Positions 37,569 to 47,246 are shown, counted from the first letter of the stretch. The stretch is DNA of 64,000 bases from Rhizobiaceae bacterium (GCA_019635755.1 JAHBYW010000006.1:1-64000); one strand, 5' to 3'. Notes: generated by a model from the sequence alone, not told the origin. Numbers and translations: made by a program.

Positions 37569-38483
37569 CTAGTCGGCAAGCGGATGATGGTCGGTGACCA
37601 GTCTGACCAGCCGCTCTTCCAGCACATGGGTGTATATCTGGGTCGTCGAAATGTCGGAATGGCCGAGCAGTTGCTGCACGGCCCGGAGGTCCGCGCCGTT
37701 CTGCAGCAGGTGGCTGGCGAAGGCATGCCGCAGCACGTGCGGCGAGATCGAGGCGGTGCGGACGCCGGCGCGGGCGGCGAGCCCCTTCAGGTCGCGGGCG
37801 AACACCTGGCGCGGCAGGTATCCGGCCTCGGAGGAGGACGGAAACAGCCAGGGGCTGTCGGCCAGGCCGGGCGCGCGGTTGCGTTCCGACAGCCAAGCCT
37901 TCATGGCCTGGCGCGCCTTTTCCGACAGCGGCACCATGCGCTCCTTGGAGCCCTTGCCACGGACGACGAAGAAGCGCTCGTCGCGCAGCGCCACGCCGAC
38001 CGGCAGGCTGGTCAGTTCCGAAACCCGCAACCCCGTCGCGTAGAGCACTTCCACCAGCGCGTGCATGCGTGTCGCGGCGAGCGCGTCGGCGCCGTCGCCG
38101 GCGGTCCTGGCCTCCTCCGCGGCACGGTCGAGGAGGCGGCCGGCATCGGCCTCGCTCATCGTCTTGGGCAGCGGGCGGCCCCGGCGCGGCGCGTCGAGCG
38201 GACCGGTCGGATCGTCCGGGCGCAAGCCTTCGGAATAGAGGAACCGGTAGAACTGCCGCAGCGCCGAGAGCTTCCGCGCCTGCGACGTCGGCGCGAAGTT
38301 GCCGGCGATGGCGGACAGATAGGCGCGCAGGTCCGCGGTCGACGCCTCGGCGAGGCCGACGCCGGCCAGCGCGGACGCGGCATCTTCCAGGTCGCGGCGA
38401 TAGGACTGCAGCGTATTGTCGCTGGCGCCCCGCTCGGCGCTCATCATCTCGAGAAACGCCTCGATGCGGGCGGCAGACCTCAC
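37569..38483 (-). CDS. xerD: Tyrosine recombinase XerD
   Basis: A 304-residue site-specific recombinase that resolves chromosome dimers at dif together with XerC. The catalytic residues are present: Arg153 in GLRVSEL, a Lys in GKGSKER (177-180), His249 and Arg252 in [10 protein letters not shown], His275 in LLGHSDIS and the nucleophile Tyr284 in IYTHV. The N-terminal SAM-like domain covers about 1-90. The start is GTG 38483, which overlaps the stop of the 47-codon upstream gene by four bases (GTGA), so translation is coupled. Confidence 0.94.
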   Translation of the reverse strand: MRSAARIEAFLEMMSAERGASDNTLQSYRRDLEDAASALAGVGLAEASTADLRAYLSAIAGNFAPTSQARKLSALRQFYRFLYSEGLRPDDPTGPLDAPRRGRPLPKTMSEADAGRLLDRAAEEARTAGDGADALAATRMHALVEVLYATGLRVSELTSLPVGVALRDERFFVVRGKGSKERMVPLSEKARQAMKAWLSERNRAPGLADSPWLFPSSSEAGYLPRQVFARDLKGLAARAGVRTASISPHVLRHAFASHLLQNGADLRAVQQLLGHSDISTTQIYTHVLEERLVRLVTDHHPLAD

Positions 38484-38623
38484 TGGTTGAGCTTGTCTGC
38501 CGGGATGCGGACGGTCATCTCGCCCTGTTTCGGCTGCACATAGGTCGCCAGCGCGAACATGCCGCCATAGACGATGCCGACGAGCACGCCGATCGTGAGA
38601 AGGAAACGGAAGAGCGTGGGCAT
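38480..38623 (-). CDS. 47-residue membrane protein coupled to xerD
   Basis: This short gene begins [20 protein letters not shown] and ends IPADKLNQ. One membrane helix spans about residues 7-27, followed by a 20-residue tail containing [11 protein letters not shown]. Its TGA overlaps the GTG of xerD by four bases, so xerD translation probably depends on it. Similar tiny proteins precede xerD in other Rhizobiales, as far as is known to me. It is divergent from aroK. The function is unknown. Confidence 0.82.
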   Translation of the reverse strand: MPTLFRFLLTIGVLVGIVYGGMFALATYVQPKQGEMTVRIPADKLNQ

Positions 38624-38767
38624 CGTCGGATTGCCGCTTCGGTCGGTTTGTCCTTTGGGCGAGACAGACTTTATGGTCTCGCAATCGGGTCATTTCAAGG
38701 CCGTCCGCCGCGACGCTTGACGCATTCCGCCTTTTCGTGCCGTAACCCCGCCGGAGAGGGACCGGGG

Positions 38768-39361
38768 ATGACTGCCGCCAAGACCGCCCGCGAGGACGCC
38801 GCGCCTCTGCTCGATGCCCTCGGACAGCGCTCGATCGTCTTCGTCGGCCTGATGGGGGCCGGCAAGACGGCCATCGGCCGCAAGGTCGCGACGACGCTGG
38901 GCCTGAGCTTCCTCGACAGCGACCACGAAATCGAGGCCGCATCGCGCATGACGGTGCCGGAACTCTTCGAGCGCTATGGCGAGGCGGAGTTCCGCGCGCT
39001 GGAGCAGCGCGTCATCCTGCGCATCCTGGAGCACGGGCCGCAGGTGCTGTCGACCGGCGGCGGCGCCTACATGAACGACCAGACGCGCGCGGCGATCGCG
39101 GCGAACGGGCTCTCGGTGTGGCTGAAGGCCGACATCGACACGCTGATGGACCGGGTGGCGAAGAAGCAGAACCGGCCGCTGCTGAAAAACGCCGATCCAC
39201 GCGCGGTGATGGCGCGGCTGATGGACGAGCGCTATCCGATCTACGCGCAGGCCGACGTGACCGTCCTGACGCGCGACGAACGCAAGGAAGTGATCGCCGG
39301 CGAGGTGATCGAGGCGGTGGCCGAAAGGCTGCTGCCGAAGGCGGAGGCCGCGAGACGATGA
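38768..39361 (+). CDS. aroK: Shikimate kinase
   Basis: A 197-residue enzyme that phosphorylates shikimate at the 3-hydroxyl with ATP. Walker A GLMGAGKT is at 27-34, the shikimate-binding DSDHEIE near 50-56, and GGGAYMN gives the second substrate loop. QNRPLL in the lid region is typical. It overlaps aroB by four bases (ATGA), and aroB in turn overlaps the CBS-domain gene, making a tightly coupled three-gene operon. GGGG directly precedes the ATG. Confidence 0.96.
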   Translation: MTAAKTAREDAAPLLDALGQRSIVFVGLMGAGKTAIGRKVATTLGLSFLDSDHEIEAASRMTVPELFERYGEAEFRALEQRVILRILEHGPQVLSTGGGAYMNDQTRAAIAANGLSVWLKADIDTLMDRVAKKQNRPLLKNADPRAVMARLMDERYPIYAQADVTVLTRDERKEVIAGEVIEAVAERLLPKAEAARR

Positions 39362-40470
39362 AGCCTGTGACCGTCACCGTCGGGCTCGGCGAGCGCGCCT
39401 ATGATATCCTGATCGGGCCGGGGCTGATCGCCCGCGCCGGCGAACTGGTGGCGGAGCGACTGCCCGGCGTGCGCGCGGCGGTCGTCACCGACGCGAACGT
39501 CGCGGGCATCCATCTTGAGCCGCTGCGCAAGGCGCTCGCGGGCGCCGGCATCGAGTCGGTCCCGATCGTCATGCCGGCCGGCGAGAAGACCAAGAGCTTC
39601 GAGCATTTCCACGAGGTCGTCGACGGCGTCCTCGGGGCACGCCTCGAGCGGCGCGACGTGGTGGTCGCGCTGGGCGGCGGGGTCATCGGCGACCTGACCG
39701 GCTTCGCCGCCGGCGTCGCGCGGCGCGGCATGCCGTTCGTGCAGGTCCCGACCTCGCTGCTGGCGCAGGTCGATTCCTCCGTCGGCGGCAAGACCGGCAT
39801 CAACAGCCGCCACGGCAAGAACCTCGTCGGCGTGTTCAACCAGCCGAAGCTGGTGCTGGCCGACACCGACGTGCTCGACACGCTGCCGCCGCGCGAGTTC
39901 CGCGCCGGCTATGCCGAGGTCGCCAAATACGGGCTGATCGACCGGCCCGATTTCTTCGCCTGGCTCGAGGCGAACTGGCGCGACGTGTTCGCCGGCGGGC
40001 CGGCGCGCGTCGAGGCCATCGCCGAATCCTGCCGCGCCAAGGCGGAGGTGGTGGCGCGCGACGAGTTCGAGACGGGTGACCGGGCGCTGCTCAATCTCGG
40101 CCACACCTTCGGCCACGCGCTGGAGGGCGCCACGGCCTATGACGGCGCGCGGCTCGTGCATGGCGAGGGCGTCGCCATCGGCATGGCGCTGGCGCATCGT
40201 TTCTCGGCGCGGATGAACCTCGCCAGCCCCGACGACGCGCGCCGCGTCGAGGCGCATCTCACGGCGGTCGGCCTGCCGACGCGGGTCGCCGACATCCCGG
40301 GCGAGGTGCCCGGCGCCGATCGGCTCTTCGAGTTCATCACCCAGGACAAGAAGGTCTCGCGCGGAACGCTCACCTTCATCCTGACGCACGGCATCGGCCA
40401 GGCCTTCATCGCCCGGGACGTGCCGGCATCGGAGGTCCGCTCCTTCCTGGCCGAGCAGGCCGGCCCATGA
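39358..40470 (+). CDS. aroB: 3-dehydroquinate synthase
   Basis: A 370-residue NAD- and metal-dependent enzyme that cyclises DAHP to 3-dehydroquinate, the second step of the shikimate pathway. The NAD loop [11 protein letters not shown], the [19 protein letters not shown] box, the metal ligand Glu in [10 protein letters not shown] and the metal-binding histidines in [12 protein letters not shown] and [10 protein letters not shown] are all present. The length is normal. It is translationally coupled on both sides. Confidence 0.97.
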   Translation: MKPVTVTVGLGERAYDILIGPGLIARAGELVAERLPGVRAAVVTDANVAGIHLEPLRKALAGAGIESVPIVMPAGEKTKSFEHFHEVVDGVLGARLERRDVVVALGGGVIGDLTGFAAGVARRGMPFVQVPTSLLAQVDSSVGGKTGINSRHGKNLVGVFNQPKLVLADTDVLDTLPPREFRAGYAEVAKYGLIDRPDFFAWLEANWRDVFAGGPARVEAIAESCRAKAEVVARDEFETGDRALLNLGHTFGHALEGATAYDGARLVHGEGVAIGMALAHRFSARMNLASPDDARRVEAHLTAVGLPTRVADIPGEVPGADRLFEFITQDKKVSRGTLTFILTHGIGQAFIARDVPASEVRSFLAEQAGP

Positions 40471-41372
40471 CGGCGGAAGGCTGGGCGATCCTCCTGGCCG
40501 TCATCCTCGCCGCCGCCGCCGCGGCGCTGGTGCTGCGACGGCCGCTGCGGGCACGCACGCTGGCACGCCGCCGGCGGACGGGCCGGAGGCAGCGGCCTGC
40601 CGAACCGCCCGCCGAACCGCGCCCGGCCTCGCCTGCACCGGCCGCGCTTGCGGCCGTCGACCGCCTGCGTGGCCTGGCCGACCTGAAGGGGTTCGAAGTC
40701 TCGGACGTCATGGTCCACCGGACCAACATGCGCTCGATCAACGCAGACGACCCGCCCGAGGCGATCGTGCGGGAAATCCTAGGCAGCCCCAACACGCGCA
40801 TGCCGCTGTGGCGCGGCTCGATCGAGAACATCGTCGGCGTCGTGCACGCCAAGGATCTGCTGCGCGCGCTGATGGAGGTCGGCAACGATCCCGCCCGCAT
40901 CGACATCATGAAGGTCGCCGCGAAGCCCTGGTTCGTGCCCGACACGACGACGCTGCTCGACCAGCTCAACGCCTTCCTGCGGAGGAAGAGCCATTTCGCC
41001 ATCGTCGTCGACGAGTATGGCGAGGTCGAGGGCCTGCTGACGCTCGAGGACATCATCGAGGAGATCGTCGGCGACATCGCCGACGAACACGACATCGACA
41101 TCCAGGGCGTGAAGCAGGAGGCGGACGGCTCCATCGTGGTCGACGGCGCGGTGCCGATCCGCGACCTCAACCGCGCTCTGGGCTGGACGCTGCCAGACGA
41201 CGAGGTCACCACGATCGCCGGGCTGGTGATCCACGAGACGCAATCGATCCCGGACGAAAGACAGGCCTTCACCTTCCACGGCAAGCGCTTCATCGTGATG
41301 AAGCGCGAGAAGAACCGCATTGTCAGGCTGCGGATCAGGCCTGCCTCAGAAGCTGCCGGCCCGCTAAAATGA
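40467..41372 (+). CDS. CorC/HlyC-type CBS protein lacking the CNNM membrane domain
   Basis: A 301-residue protein with one N-terminal membrane helix (about 5-24), an Arg/Pro-rich linker (25-65), a pair of CBS domains (about 75-205) and a C-terminal CorC_HlyC domain (about 215-292). Homologues after aroB in related bacteria usually run past 400 residues and start with a four-helix CNNM (DUF21) domain; that whole domain is missing. It overlaps aroB by four bases and stays in frame to its end, so it looks expressed. A regulatory rather than transport role is possible. Its stop codon lies inside the toxin operon palindrome. Confidence 0.85.
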   Translation: MTAEGWAILLAVILAAAAAALVLRRPLRARTLARRRRTGRRQRPAEPPAEPRPASPAPAALAAVDRLRGLADLKGFEVSDVMVHRTNMRSINADDPPEAIVREILGSPNTRMPLWRGSIENIVGVVHAKDLLRALMEVGNDPARIDIMKVAAKPWFVPDTTTLLDQLNAFLRRKSHFAIVVDEYGEVEGLLTLEDIIEEIVGDIADEHDIDIQGVKQEADGSIVVDGAVPIRDLNRALGWTLPDDEVTTIAGLVIHETQSIPDERQAFTFHGKRFIVMKREKNRIVRLRIRPASEAAGPLK

Positions 41373-41398
41373 CCATGGTCATTGACCATGGTCATTTT
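41366..41398. promoter_or_regulatory. Palindromic operator of the toxin-antitoxin remnant
   Basis: AAAATGACCATGGTCA (41366-41381) and TGACCATGGTCATTTT (41383-41398) are perfect inverted repeats about one base. Each arm contains the 12-bp palindrome TGACCATGGTCA. It overlaps the predicted -35 element of the antitoxin promoter, as expected for autorepression. Confidence 0.75.
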
Positions 41399-41409
41399 GC
41401 AAGTAGAGT
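41382..41409 (+). promoter_or_regulatory. Putative toxin-antitoxin promoter
   Basis: TTGACC (41382-41387) and TAGAGT (41404-41409) are separated by 16 bases and overlap the palindromic operator; the antitoxin ATG is at 41427. Confidence 0.5.
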
Positions 41410-41426
41410 CGACGCTGGAGCTTCAG

Positions 41427-41661
41427 ATGACCAGCCAGGTTTCAAAATCGCAGTTCAAGGCGCGCGCTTGAATATTTCCGCCAGGTGGAGACCAGCGGCA
41501 AGCCGCTGATCGTCACGGATCATGGCAAGCCGACGCTGGAGATACGCAAGATAGCCACGACGGACTTTCAGCCACCCGCCGAATTGGCGGGTTCCGTTCT
41601 TTGGTATGATCGCCCATTCGATCCCGCAGAAGACCCGGATGAATGGGAAGCACTGACATGA
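41427..41661 (+). pseudogene. Frameshifted Phd/YefM-type antitoxin
   Basis: The ATG at 41427 opens MTSQVSKSQFKARA and then stops at TGA 41469. In the next frame the protein continues from about 41464 as RALEYFRQVETSGKP, then IVTDHGKPTLEIR, and ends WEALT at TGA 41659. Joined, this is a normal Phd/YefM antitoxin of about 78 residues with its DNA-binding N-terminus. The break lies in a GCGCGCGC run and would be healed by two extra bases. It overlaps the toxin gene by four bases. A sequencing error, true decay or frameshifting are all possible. Confidence 0.82.
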
Positions 41662-42047
41662 TCGTGCTGGACACCCACGTACTCCTCTGGTGGGTGGACC
41701 GCGATCATCACAGGCTCACCAAAGCAGCAACGGCGGCTTTGTCAGCAGACGAAAACAAGCTGGTTTCTTCCATATCAATCTGGGAGATCGCAAATCTCGT
41801 TTCGCTCGGCCGCCTCCGCCTGGGACGCGACGTCCGAGAATGGCTCGAGAAGGTTTCCACCACTCGCGGCCTGTCATTTGTTCCTCCGGACAACGACATC
41901 GCGATCAGAAGCACTCAGTTGGGCGACGAATTCCACCGTGACCCTGCGGACCGACTTATCGTCGCCACGGCCATGTCACGGGACGCTGCGCTGCTTACAG
42001 CCGACGACAAGATCCGGCGCTACCCGCACGTCACGACGATCTGGTGA
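41658..42047 (+). CDS. PIN-domain toxin (VapC-like)
   Basis: A 129-residue PIN-domain protein, presumably a ribonuclease toxin of a type II module. The acidic active site appears intact: Asp5 in VLDTHVLLWW, Glu43 in SIWEIA, Asp95/Asp98 in DPADRLIVATA and Asp116/117. It starts on the ATGA shared with the antitoxin stop. Base composition is visibly lower in G+C than the neighbours, a sign of acquisition. With the antitoxin broken, the toxin would have to be weak, silent or neutralised elsewhere. Confidence 0.88.
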   Translation: MIVLDTHVLLWWVDRDHHRLTKAATAALSADENKLVSSISIWEIANLVSLGRLRLGRDVREWLEKVSTTRGLSFVPPDNDIAIRSTQLGDEFHRDPADRLIVATAMSRDAALLTADDKIRRYPHVTTIW

Positions 42048-42053
42048 CCGCCT

Positions 42054-42356
42054 CTACCAGCGCGCCTTTTCGCCCGGGGCGGCGGGCTCGATCGCCAGCG
42101 CGTGCAGACCGGCCCGGAGTTCGGGCGCGAGCAGGTCGTTGACCGCGCGGTGGCGTTCGACGCGGCTCTTGCCGGCGAAGGCGGCCGAGACGATGCGGAT
42201 GCGGAAATGCGTCTCGCCGGTGCCGTCGAAGGTCGCGTGATGGCCGGATTCGACGTGATGGTGGCCGGCGTGCTGGCTGCTCTCGTTGATGATGTCCAGC
42301 CGTTCCGGTCGGAACGCCTGCTCAAGCTTCGTACGGACGGTCTCGGCTATGGACAT
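42054..42356 (-). CDS. bolA: BolA family protein
   Basis: A 100-residue class II KH-like protein. HHVESGHH (about 32-39), HFRIRIVSAAFAGKSRVERHRAVNDLL and the following helix are the BolA core. BolA proteins bind monothiol glutaredoxins and take part in Fe-S cluster trafficking or morphology control. It is divergent from the J-protein gene and converges on the toxin gene, with 6 bp between them. The bolA, J-protein, cobS, cobT order is seen in other Rhizobiales. Confidence 0.93.
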   Translation of the reverse strand: MSIAETVRTKLEQAFRPERLDIINESSQHAGHHHVESGHHATFDGTGETHFRIRIVSAAFAGKSRVERHRAVNDLLAPELRAGLHALAIEPAAPGEKARW

Positions 42357-42493
42357 CGACGTTCTTCTCCACCAGATATGGGCATCCCGAACAGCACCGC
42401 CTGCCCGTTCACACCCGATTCAGCGGGTAGGGATAACATCGGCCAAATGTCAATTCTTGTTTCCCGGGACGAAGCACCCATAATCGGCGAAGC

Positions 42494-43108
42494 ATGAGCA
42501 GCGCCTACGCCAAATCGTTCGAGAAGATCCGCATCCGCCGCGACCGCGAGGCGGAGGTGAAGTCGCACGCGCCGGCCTGCCAGTGGGACGGCTGCACCGG
42601 CGCCGGCACGCACCGGGCACCCGTCGGTCGCCTGCGCGAGGGCGAGTATTTCCGCTTCTGCTTCGACCACGTGCGCGAGTACAACAAGAGCTTCAACTAC
42701 TTCTCCGGCCTCAAGGACACGGAGATCGCGCGCTTCCAGAAGGAGGCGCTGACCGGACACCGGCCGACGTGGAAGATGGGAACCGGCGGGGAGGGCGGTG
42801 CCTCGGCCGACTTCGCGCAGGTGCGGTCTGGCCGCGCCGGCTACTACAACCGTCTGCGCGACCCCTACAATCTGTTCGGCGGCAGCACGCACACGCCGCG
42901 CGAGCGCAAGGCGAAGCCGCTTGAGGCCAAGGCGCTGGAAACGCTTGGCCTCGACACCAAGGCGACTGGCGCCATGATCAAGGCGCGCTATAAGGAACTC
43001 GTCAAACGCCACCATCCCGATGCGAATGGCGGCGACAGGGGTTCGGAAGACCGTTTCCGCGACGTGCTGCAAGCCTACCGGGTGCTCAAACAAGCCGGTT
43101 TGTGTTAG
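42494..43108 (+). CDS. J-domain protein with C-terminal J domain
   Basis: A 204-residue protein whose J domain is at the C-terminus (about 147-202), with the HPD motif at 174-176 in KRHHPDANGG, followed by DRFRDVLQAYRVL. The N-terminal 130 residues hold a conserved region with Cys29, Cys34 and Cys56 (CQWDGC and FCFDHV), perhaps a small metal site. J proteins stimulate DnaK ATPase; the client is unknown. Its place directly before cobS and next to bolA hints at a metal-cofactor or Fe-S assembly client. Confidence 0.87.
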   Translation: MSSAYAKSFEKIRIRRDREAEVKSHAPACQWDGCTGAGTHRAPVGRLREGEYFRFCFDHVREYNKSFNYFSGLKDTEIARFQKEALTGHRPTWKMGTGGEGGASADFAQVRSGRAGYYNRLRDPYNLFGGSTHTPRERKAKPLEAKALETLGLDTKATGAMIKARYKELVKRHHPDANGGDRGSEDRFRDVLQAYRVLKQAGLC

Positions 43109-43193
43109 TCGGCGCGTCTGCTAAGACGCCCCCCGAAAACTCGGTATTTGCGGGGCACGCGGCCCCTCGCGCGGCCGCGTCCATGGAGCACGA

Positions 43194-44180
43194 ATGAACA
43201 AGGTCGATCGCGACATCGCCAACCTTCCGGACACGACCGTGAAGGTCAAGGACACGTTCGGCTTCGAGTCCCGGATGGTCGTACCGGCCTACTCGGTGGC
43301 CAACGAGCATGTGCCGGACGTCGATCCCGACTACATCTTCGACCAGCAGACGACGCTCGCGATCCTGTCCGGCTTCGCCTACAACCGCCGCGTCATGGTC
43401 TCGGGCTATCACGGCACGGGCAAGTCGACCCACATCGAGCAGGTCGCCGCGCGGCTCAACTGGCCCTGCGTGCGCGTCAACCTCGACAGCCATGTCAGCC
43501 GTATCGACCTCGTCGGCAAGGATGCGATCGTGGTCAAGGACGGCATGCAGGTGACGGAGTTCCGCGACGGCATCCTGCCCTGGGCCTACCAGCACAATGT
43601 CGCGCTCTGCTTCGACGAGTACGACGCCGGGCGCCCCGACGTGATGTTCGTCATCCAGCGCGTGCTGGAATCGTCCGGCCGGCTCACCCTGCTCGACCAG
43701 TCGCGCGTCATCCGCCCGCACCCGGCGTTCCGCCTGTTCGCGACCGCCAACACGGTCGGGCTGGGAGACACGACCGGCCTCTACCACGGCACGCAGCAGA
43801 TCAACCAGGCGCAGATGGACCGCTGGTCGATCGTGACGACGCTGAACTACCTGCCGCACGACAACGAAGTGGCGATCGTCGTCGCCAAGGCGAAGCACTA
43901 CCGCGACGCCAAGGGCAAGGACATCGTCAACAAGATGGTGCGCGTCGCCGACATGACACGCCAGGCCTTCATCAACGGCGACCTGTCGACGGTGATGAGC
44001 CCGCGCACGGTGATCACCTGGGCCGAAAACGCCGAGATCTTCGGCGACATCGGCATGGCGTTCCGGCTGACCTTCCTCAACAAGTGCGACGAGCTCGAGC
44101 GCTCGGTGGTGGCCGAGTTCTACCAGCGGGCTTTCGGGCAGGACCTGCCGGAAAGCGCCGCCAACGTGGTGCTCGGCTGA
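43194..44180 (+). CDS. cobS: Cobaltochelatase subunit CobS
   Basis: A 328-residue AAA+ ATPase that, with CobT, drives CobN to insert cobalt into hydrogenobyrinic acid a,c-diamide in aerobic B12 synthesis. Walker A GYHGTGKS is at 71-78, Walker B is in [11 protein letters not shown], and sensor residues follow in [13 protein letters not shown]. The length equals that of characterised CobS proteins. cobT follows 67 bp downstream; cobN is not in this window. Confidence 0.96.
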   Translation: MNKVDRDIANLPDTTVKVKDTFGFESRMVVPAYSVANEHVPDVDPDYIFDQQTTLAILSGFAYNRRVMVSGYHGTGKSTHIEQVAARLNWPCVRVNLDSHVSRIDLVGKDAIVVKDGMQVTEFRDGILPWAYQHNVALCFDEYDAGRPDVMFVIQRVLESSGRLTLLDQSRVIRPHPAFRLFATANTVGLGDTTGLYHGTQQINQAQMDRWSIVTTLNYLPHDNEVAIVVAKAKHYRDAKGKDIVNKMVRVADMTRQAFINGDLSTVMSPRTVITWAENAEIFGDIGMAFRLTFLNKCDELERSVVAEFYQRAFGQDLPESAANVVLG

Positions 44181-44247
44181 CCCCTAGGTGCGAGACCGCC
44201 GATAGGATGCGTGAAAGCCGATTGCAGCGGAATAGTCGGAACGCGTG

Positions 44248-46146
44248 ATGGCTGGACCAGGCGATAACACGAGAGCACGGCCGAAGACCGGCGCCGACGC
44301 CGACGTGTTCAAGCGCGCGGTCACGGTGTGCATGCGCGCGATCTCCGGCGACAAGGAGATGGAGGTCGCCTTCGCCAAGGACAAGCCGGCGCTGGCGGGC
44401 AACCGCGCGCGCCTGCCGGACCTGGCGAAGCGTCCGACGGCGGCCGACGTCGCGATCACCCGCGGCCTGGGTGACTCCATGGCGCTGAAGCGCGCCTGCC
44501 ACGACCAGCGCATCCACCAGAAGCTGGCGCCCGAAGGCAAGCAGGCCCGCGCCATCTACGACGCGGTCGAGCAGGCGCGGGTCGAGGCGATCGGTGCGCG
44601 CGCGATGGTGGGCGTCGCCGACAACCTCGCCTCGATGCTGGAGGACAAGTATCTCAAGGCGAACCTCGCCGACGTGCGCGAGCAGGCCGACGCTCCGCTC
44701 GAGGAAGCGGTGGCGATGATGGTGCGCGAGAAGCTGACCGGCCGGGCCGTTCCGAGGAGCGGCGAGCGCATGGTCGGGCTCTGGCGCAACTGGATTTCGG
44801 AAAAGGCGGGCGAGGACCTCGAAGGCCTCGCCAACAAGCTGGACGACCAGCAGGCGTTCGCCCGCATCGTGCGCGACATGCTGGCGTCGATGGAAATGGC
44901 CGAGGAGCTTGGCGAGGACCAGGACCAGGAAGAGGCCGAGACCGAGGACGACGACCAGCCGCAGGGCGAGGACCAGAGCGAGGACGGCGGCGAAGACGAC
45001 ACCGGCGCCGACGACGCGCAGTCGGAGGAAACGGACGCCTCCGCCGACGAGCAGGACGGCGGCGAGATGGAGGCGGCGGACGCCACCTCCGACGAGATGT
45101 CGGACGAGGACGACACCGACACCGAAACGCCCGGCGAGGCCAAGCGCCCGGACTCGCCGTGGACAAACCTGCCGAAGGAAATCGACTACAAGGTCTTCAC
45201 CACCGGTTTCGACGAGACCGTCGGCGCGGAGGAGCTCTGCGACGAGGAGGAACTCGACCGGCTGCGCGCCTTCCTCGACAAGCAGCTCGCCAACCTCCAG
45301 GGCGTCGTCGGGCGGCTGGCCAACCGGCTGCAGCGCCGGCTGATGGCGCAGCAGAACCGCTCCTGGGATTTCGACCTGGAGGAAGGCTCGCTCGACCCGG
45401 CGCGCCTGGTGCGCGTCATCATCGACCCGATGCAGCCGCTGTCGTTCAAGCAGGAGCGCGACACCAAGTTCCGCGATACCGTGGTGACGCTGCTGCTCGA
45501 CAATTCCGGATCGATGCGCGGGCGGCCGATCACCGTCGCGGCGACCTGCGCGGACATACTGGCGCGGACGCTGGAGCGCTGCGGCGTCTCGGTGGAGATC
45601 CTCGGTTTCACGACGCGTGCGTGGAAGGGCGGACAGGCGCGCGAGAAATGGCTGAAGGACGGAAAGCCCGCCTCGCCCGGCCGGCTGAACGACCTGCGCC
45701 ACATCATCTACAAGTCGGCCGACGCGCCCTGGCGCCGCGCCCGCCGCAATCTCGGCCTGATGATGCGCGAGGGTCTCCTGAAGGAGAACATCGACGGCGA
45801 GGCGCTGCTGTGGGCGCACAGCCGGCTGATCGGCCGGCCGGAGCAGCGCAAGATCCTGATGATGATCTCAGACGGCGCCCCGGTCGACGATTCGACGCTG
45901 TCGGTGAACCCGGGCAACTACCTGGAGCGGCACCTGCGCGCCGTGATCGAACTGATCGAGACGCGCTCGCCGGTCGAACTGCTGGCCATCGGCATCGGCC
46001 ACGACGTGACGCGTTATTATCGCCGCGCGGTGACGATCGTCGATGCCGAGGAGCTTGCCGGCGCGATGACGGAGCAGCTCGCCGCGCTGTTCGGCGAAGA
46101 GGGTTCGCGCGACCAGCGCCGCCCGACCATGAGGAGAACCGGCTGA
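44248..46146 (+). CDS. cobT: Cobaltochelatase subunit CobT
   Basis: A 632-residue partner of CobS. The N-terminal half is helical. A highly acidic linker (about 225-305), rich in Asp, Glu and Gln, separates it from a C-terminal VWA domain with the metal-binding DNSGS starting at Asp418. ATG 44248 was chosen; a GTG one codon earlier is possible. The CobST complex forms stacked hexameric rings and is powered by CobS. The gene stop is 2 bp from the next start. Confidence 0.95.
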   Translation: MAGPGDNTRARPKTGADADVFKRAVTVCMRAISGDKEMEVAFAKDKPALAGNRARLPDLAKRPTAADVAITRGLGDSMALKRACHDQRIHQKLAPEGKQARAIYDAVEQARVEAIGARAMVGVADNLASMLEDKYLKANLADVREQADAPLEEAVAMMVREKLTGRAVPRSGERMVGLWRNWISEKAGEDLEGLANKLDDQQAFARIVRDMLASMEMAEELGEDQDQEEAETEDDDQPQGEDQSEDGGEDDTGADDAQSEETDASADEQDGGEMEAADATSDEMSDEDDTDTETPGEAKRPDSPWTNLPKEIDYKVFTTGFDETVGAEELCDEEELDRLRAFLDKQLANLQGVVGRLANRLQRRLMAQQNRSWDFDLEEGSLDPARLVRVIIDPMQPLSFKQERDTKFRDTVVTLLLDNSGSMRGRPITVAATCADILARTLERCGVSVEILGFTTRAWKGGQAREKWLKDGKPASPGRLNDLRHIIYKSADAPWRRARRNLGLMMREGLLKENIDGEALLWAHSRLIGRPEQRKILMMISDGAPVDDSTLSVNPGNYLERHLRAVIELIETRSPVELLAIGIGHDVTRYYRRAVTIVDAEELAGAMTEQLAALFGEEGSRDQRRPTMRRTG

Positions 46147-46148
46147 CG

Positions 46149-47183
46149 ATGGTGAATGGCGTGAAGCGTGGCAGGGCAGGCGGCCGACGGATATCGCATT
46201 GGGTGGCAAGCCTGGCACTGCTGGCGCTTCTGGCGCCGGCCGGCGTGCAGGCCGCGGACGAGGCGATCTCCGTCAACGTCCGCCCGATCTCGCAGTTCAG
46301 GATCGGCAGCGACGAGACGCGTTTCGGCCCGCTGGAATTCGTCGGCGGCCTGGAAATGACTTCCTCGTCGCGGGACTTCGGCGCGCTGTCCAGCTTCCGC
46401 TTCCTGACGCCGGGCGCCGATTTCATCGGCGTCGCCGACACCGGCTTCTGGTTCTTCGGAACGCTGGGGCATGACGCCGACGGGCGCCCCGCCACGATCT
46501 CCGATTTCAGCATGGAGCAGATGGTCGACGCGGCCGGGAATCCCATCGACGAGAAGTGGGAGGTCGACGGCGAGGGCCTGGACGTGAAGGACGGGATCGC
46601 CACGGTCGGGTTCGAGCGCCGGCACCGCGTCGCGCAGTTCCGCATCGAGCGCGGCGCGATGAAGCCGGCCTTCAAGGAACTCGATTTCCTGGTGCCGCGC
46701 CATGAGCTGCGCCAGAACAAGGGTTTTGAGACGGTCACGCGGGCGCATCCCTACGGCCAGCACGAGAACGGGCTCGTCGTCGTGTCCGAGCGCTCGATCG
46801 ACACGCAGGGGAACGTCTTCGCCGCCATCATCGAGGGGCCGAACAAGGGCGTCTTCACGGTGAAGCGCGACGGCAATTTCGACATCACCGACGGCGCCTT
46901 CCTGGAGAATGGCGACCTGCTGATCCTGGAACGCAGCTTCAGCGTCGCCGAGGGGGTGAGGATGCGGCTGCGGCGGCTCTACGGCGAGACGATCGCCAAG
47001 GGGCAGGTGGCTGACGGCCCGGTGCTGTTCGCGGCCGACATGGCTTACCAGATCGACAACATGGAGGGGATGGACGTCTGGAAGCGCGCCGACGGCAAGA
47101 CCATCGTGTCGCTGGTCTCGGACGACAACCATTCCATCCTCCAGCGCAACCTCTATCTCGAGTTCATCCTGAACGACGAGTAG
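46149..47183 (+). CDS. Secreted phytase-like (esterase-like) family protein
   Basis: A 344-residue exported protein with a signal peptide (about 1-36, ending GVQAAD). The remainder matches the Phytase-like (PF13449) beta-propeller family: LEFVGGLEMTS, DFIGVADTGFWF, NKGFETVTR and NMEGMDVWKR are typical blocks. Despite the family name, catalytic activity has rarely been tested. It begins 2 bp after cobT and is probably cotranscribed with it, though a functional link to corrin synthesis is not obvious. Confidence 0.85.
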   Translation: MVNGVKRGRAGGRRISHWVASLALLALLAPAGVQAADEAISVNVRPISQFRIGSDETRFGPLEFVGGLEMTSSSRDFGALSSFRFLTPGADFIGVADTGFWFFGTLGHDADGRPATISDFSMEQMVDAAGNPIDEKWEVDGEGLDVKDGIATVGFERRHRVAQFRIERGAMKPAFKELDFLVPRHELRQNKGFETVTRAHPYGQHENGLVVVSERSIDTQGNVFAAIIEGPNKGVFTVKRDGNFDITDGAFLENGDLLILERSFSVAEGVRMRLRRLYGETIAKGQVADGPVLFAADMAYQIDNMEGMDVWKRADGKTIVSLVSDDNHSILQRNLYLEFILNDE

Positions 47184-47246
47184 CCGCGCCTTGCTCCCGC
47201 CACGCGGCGGGTGCACTCTCGGGTTGTGGCAAGACTGACGGAGCGC

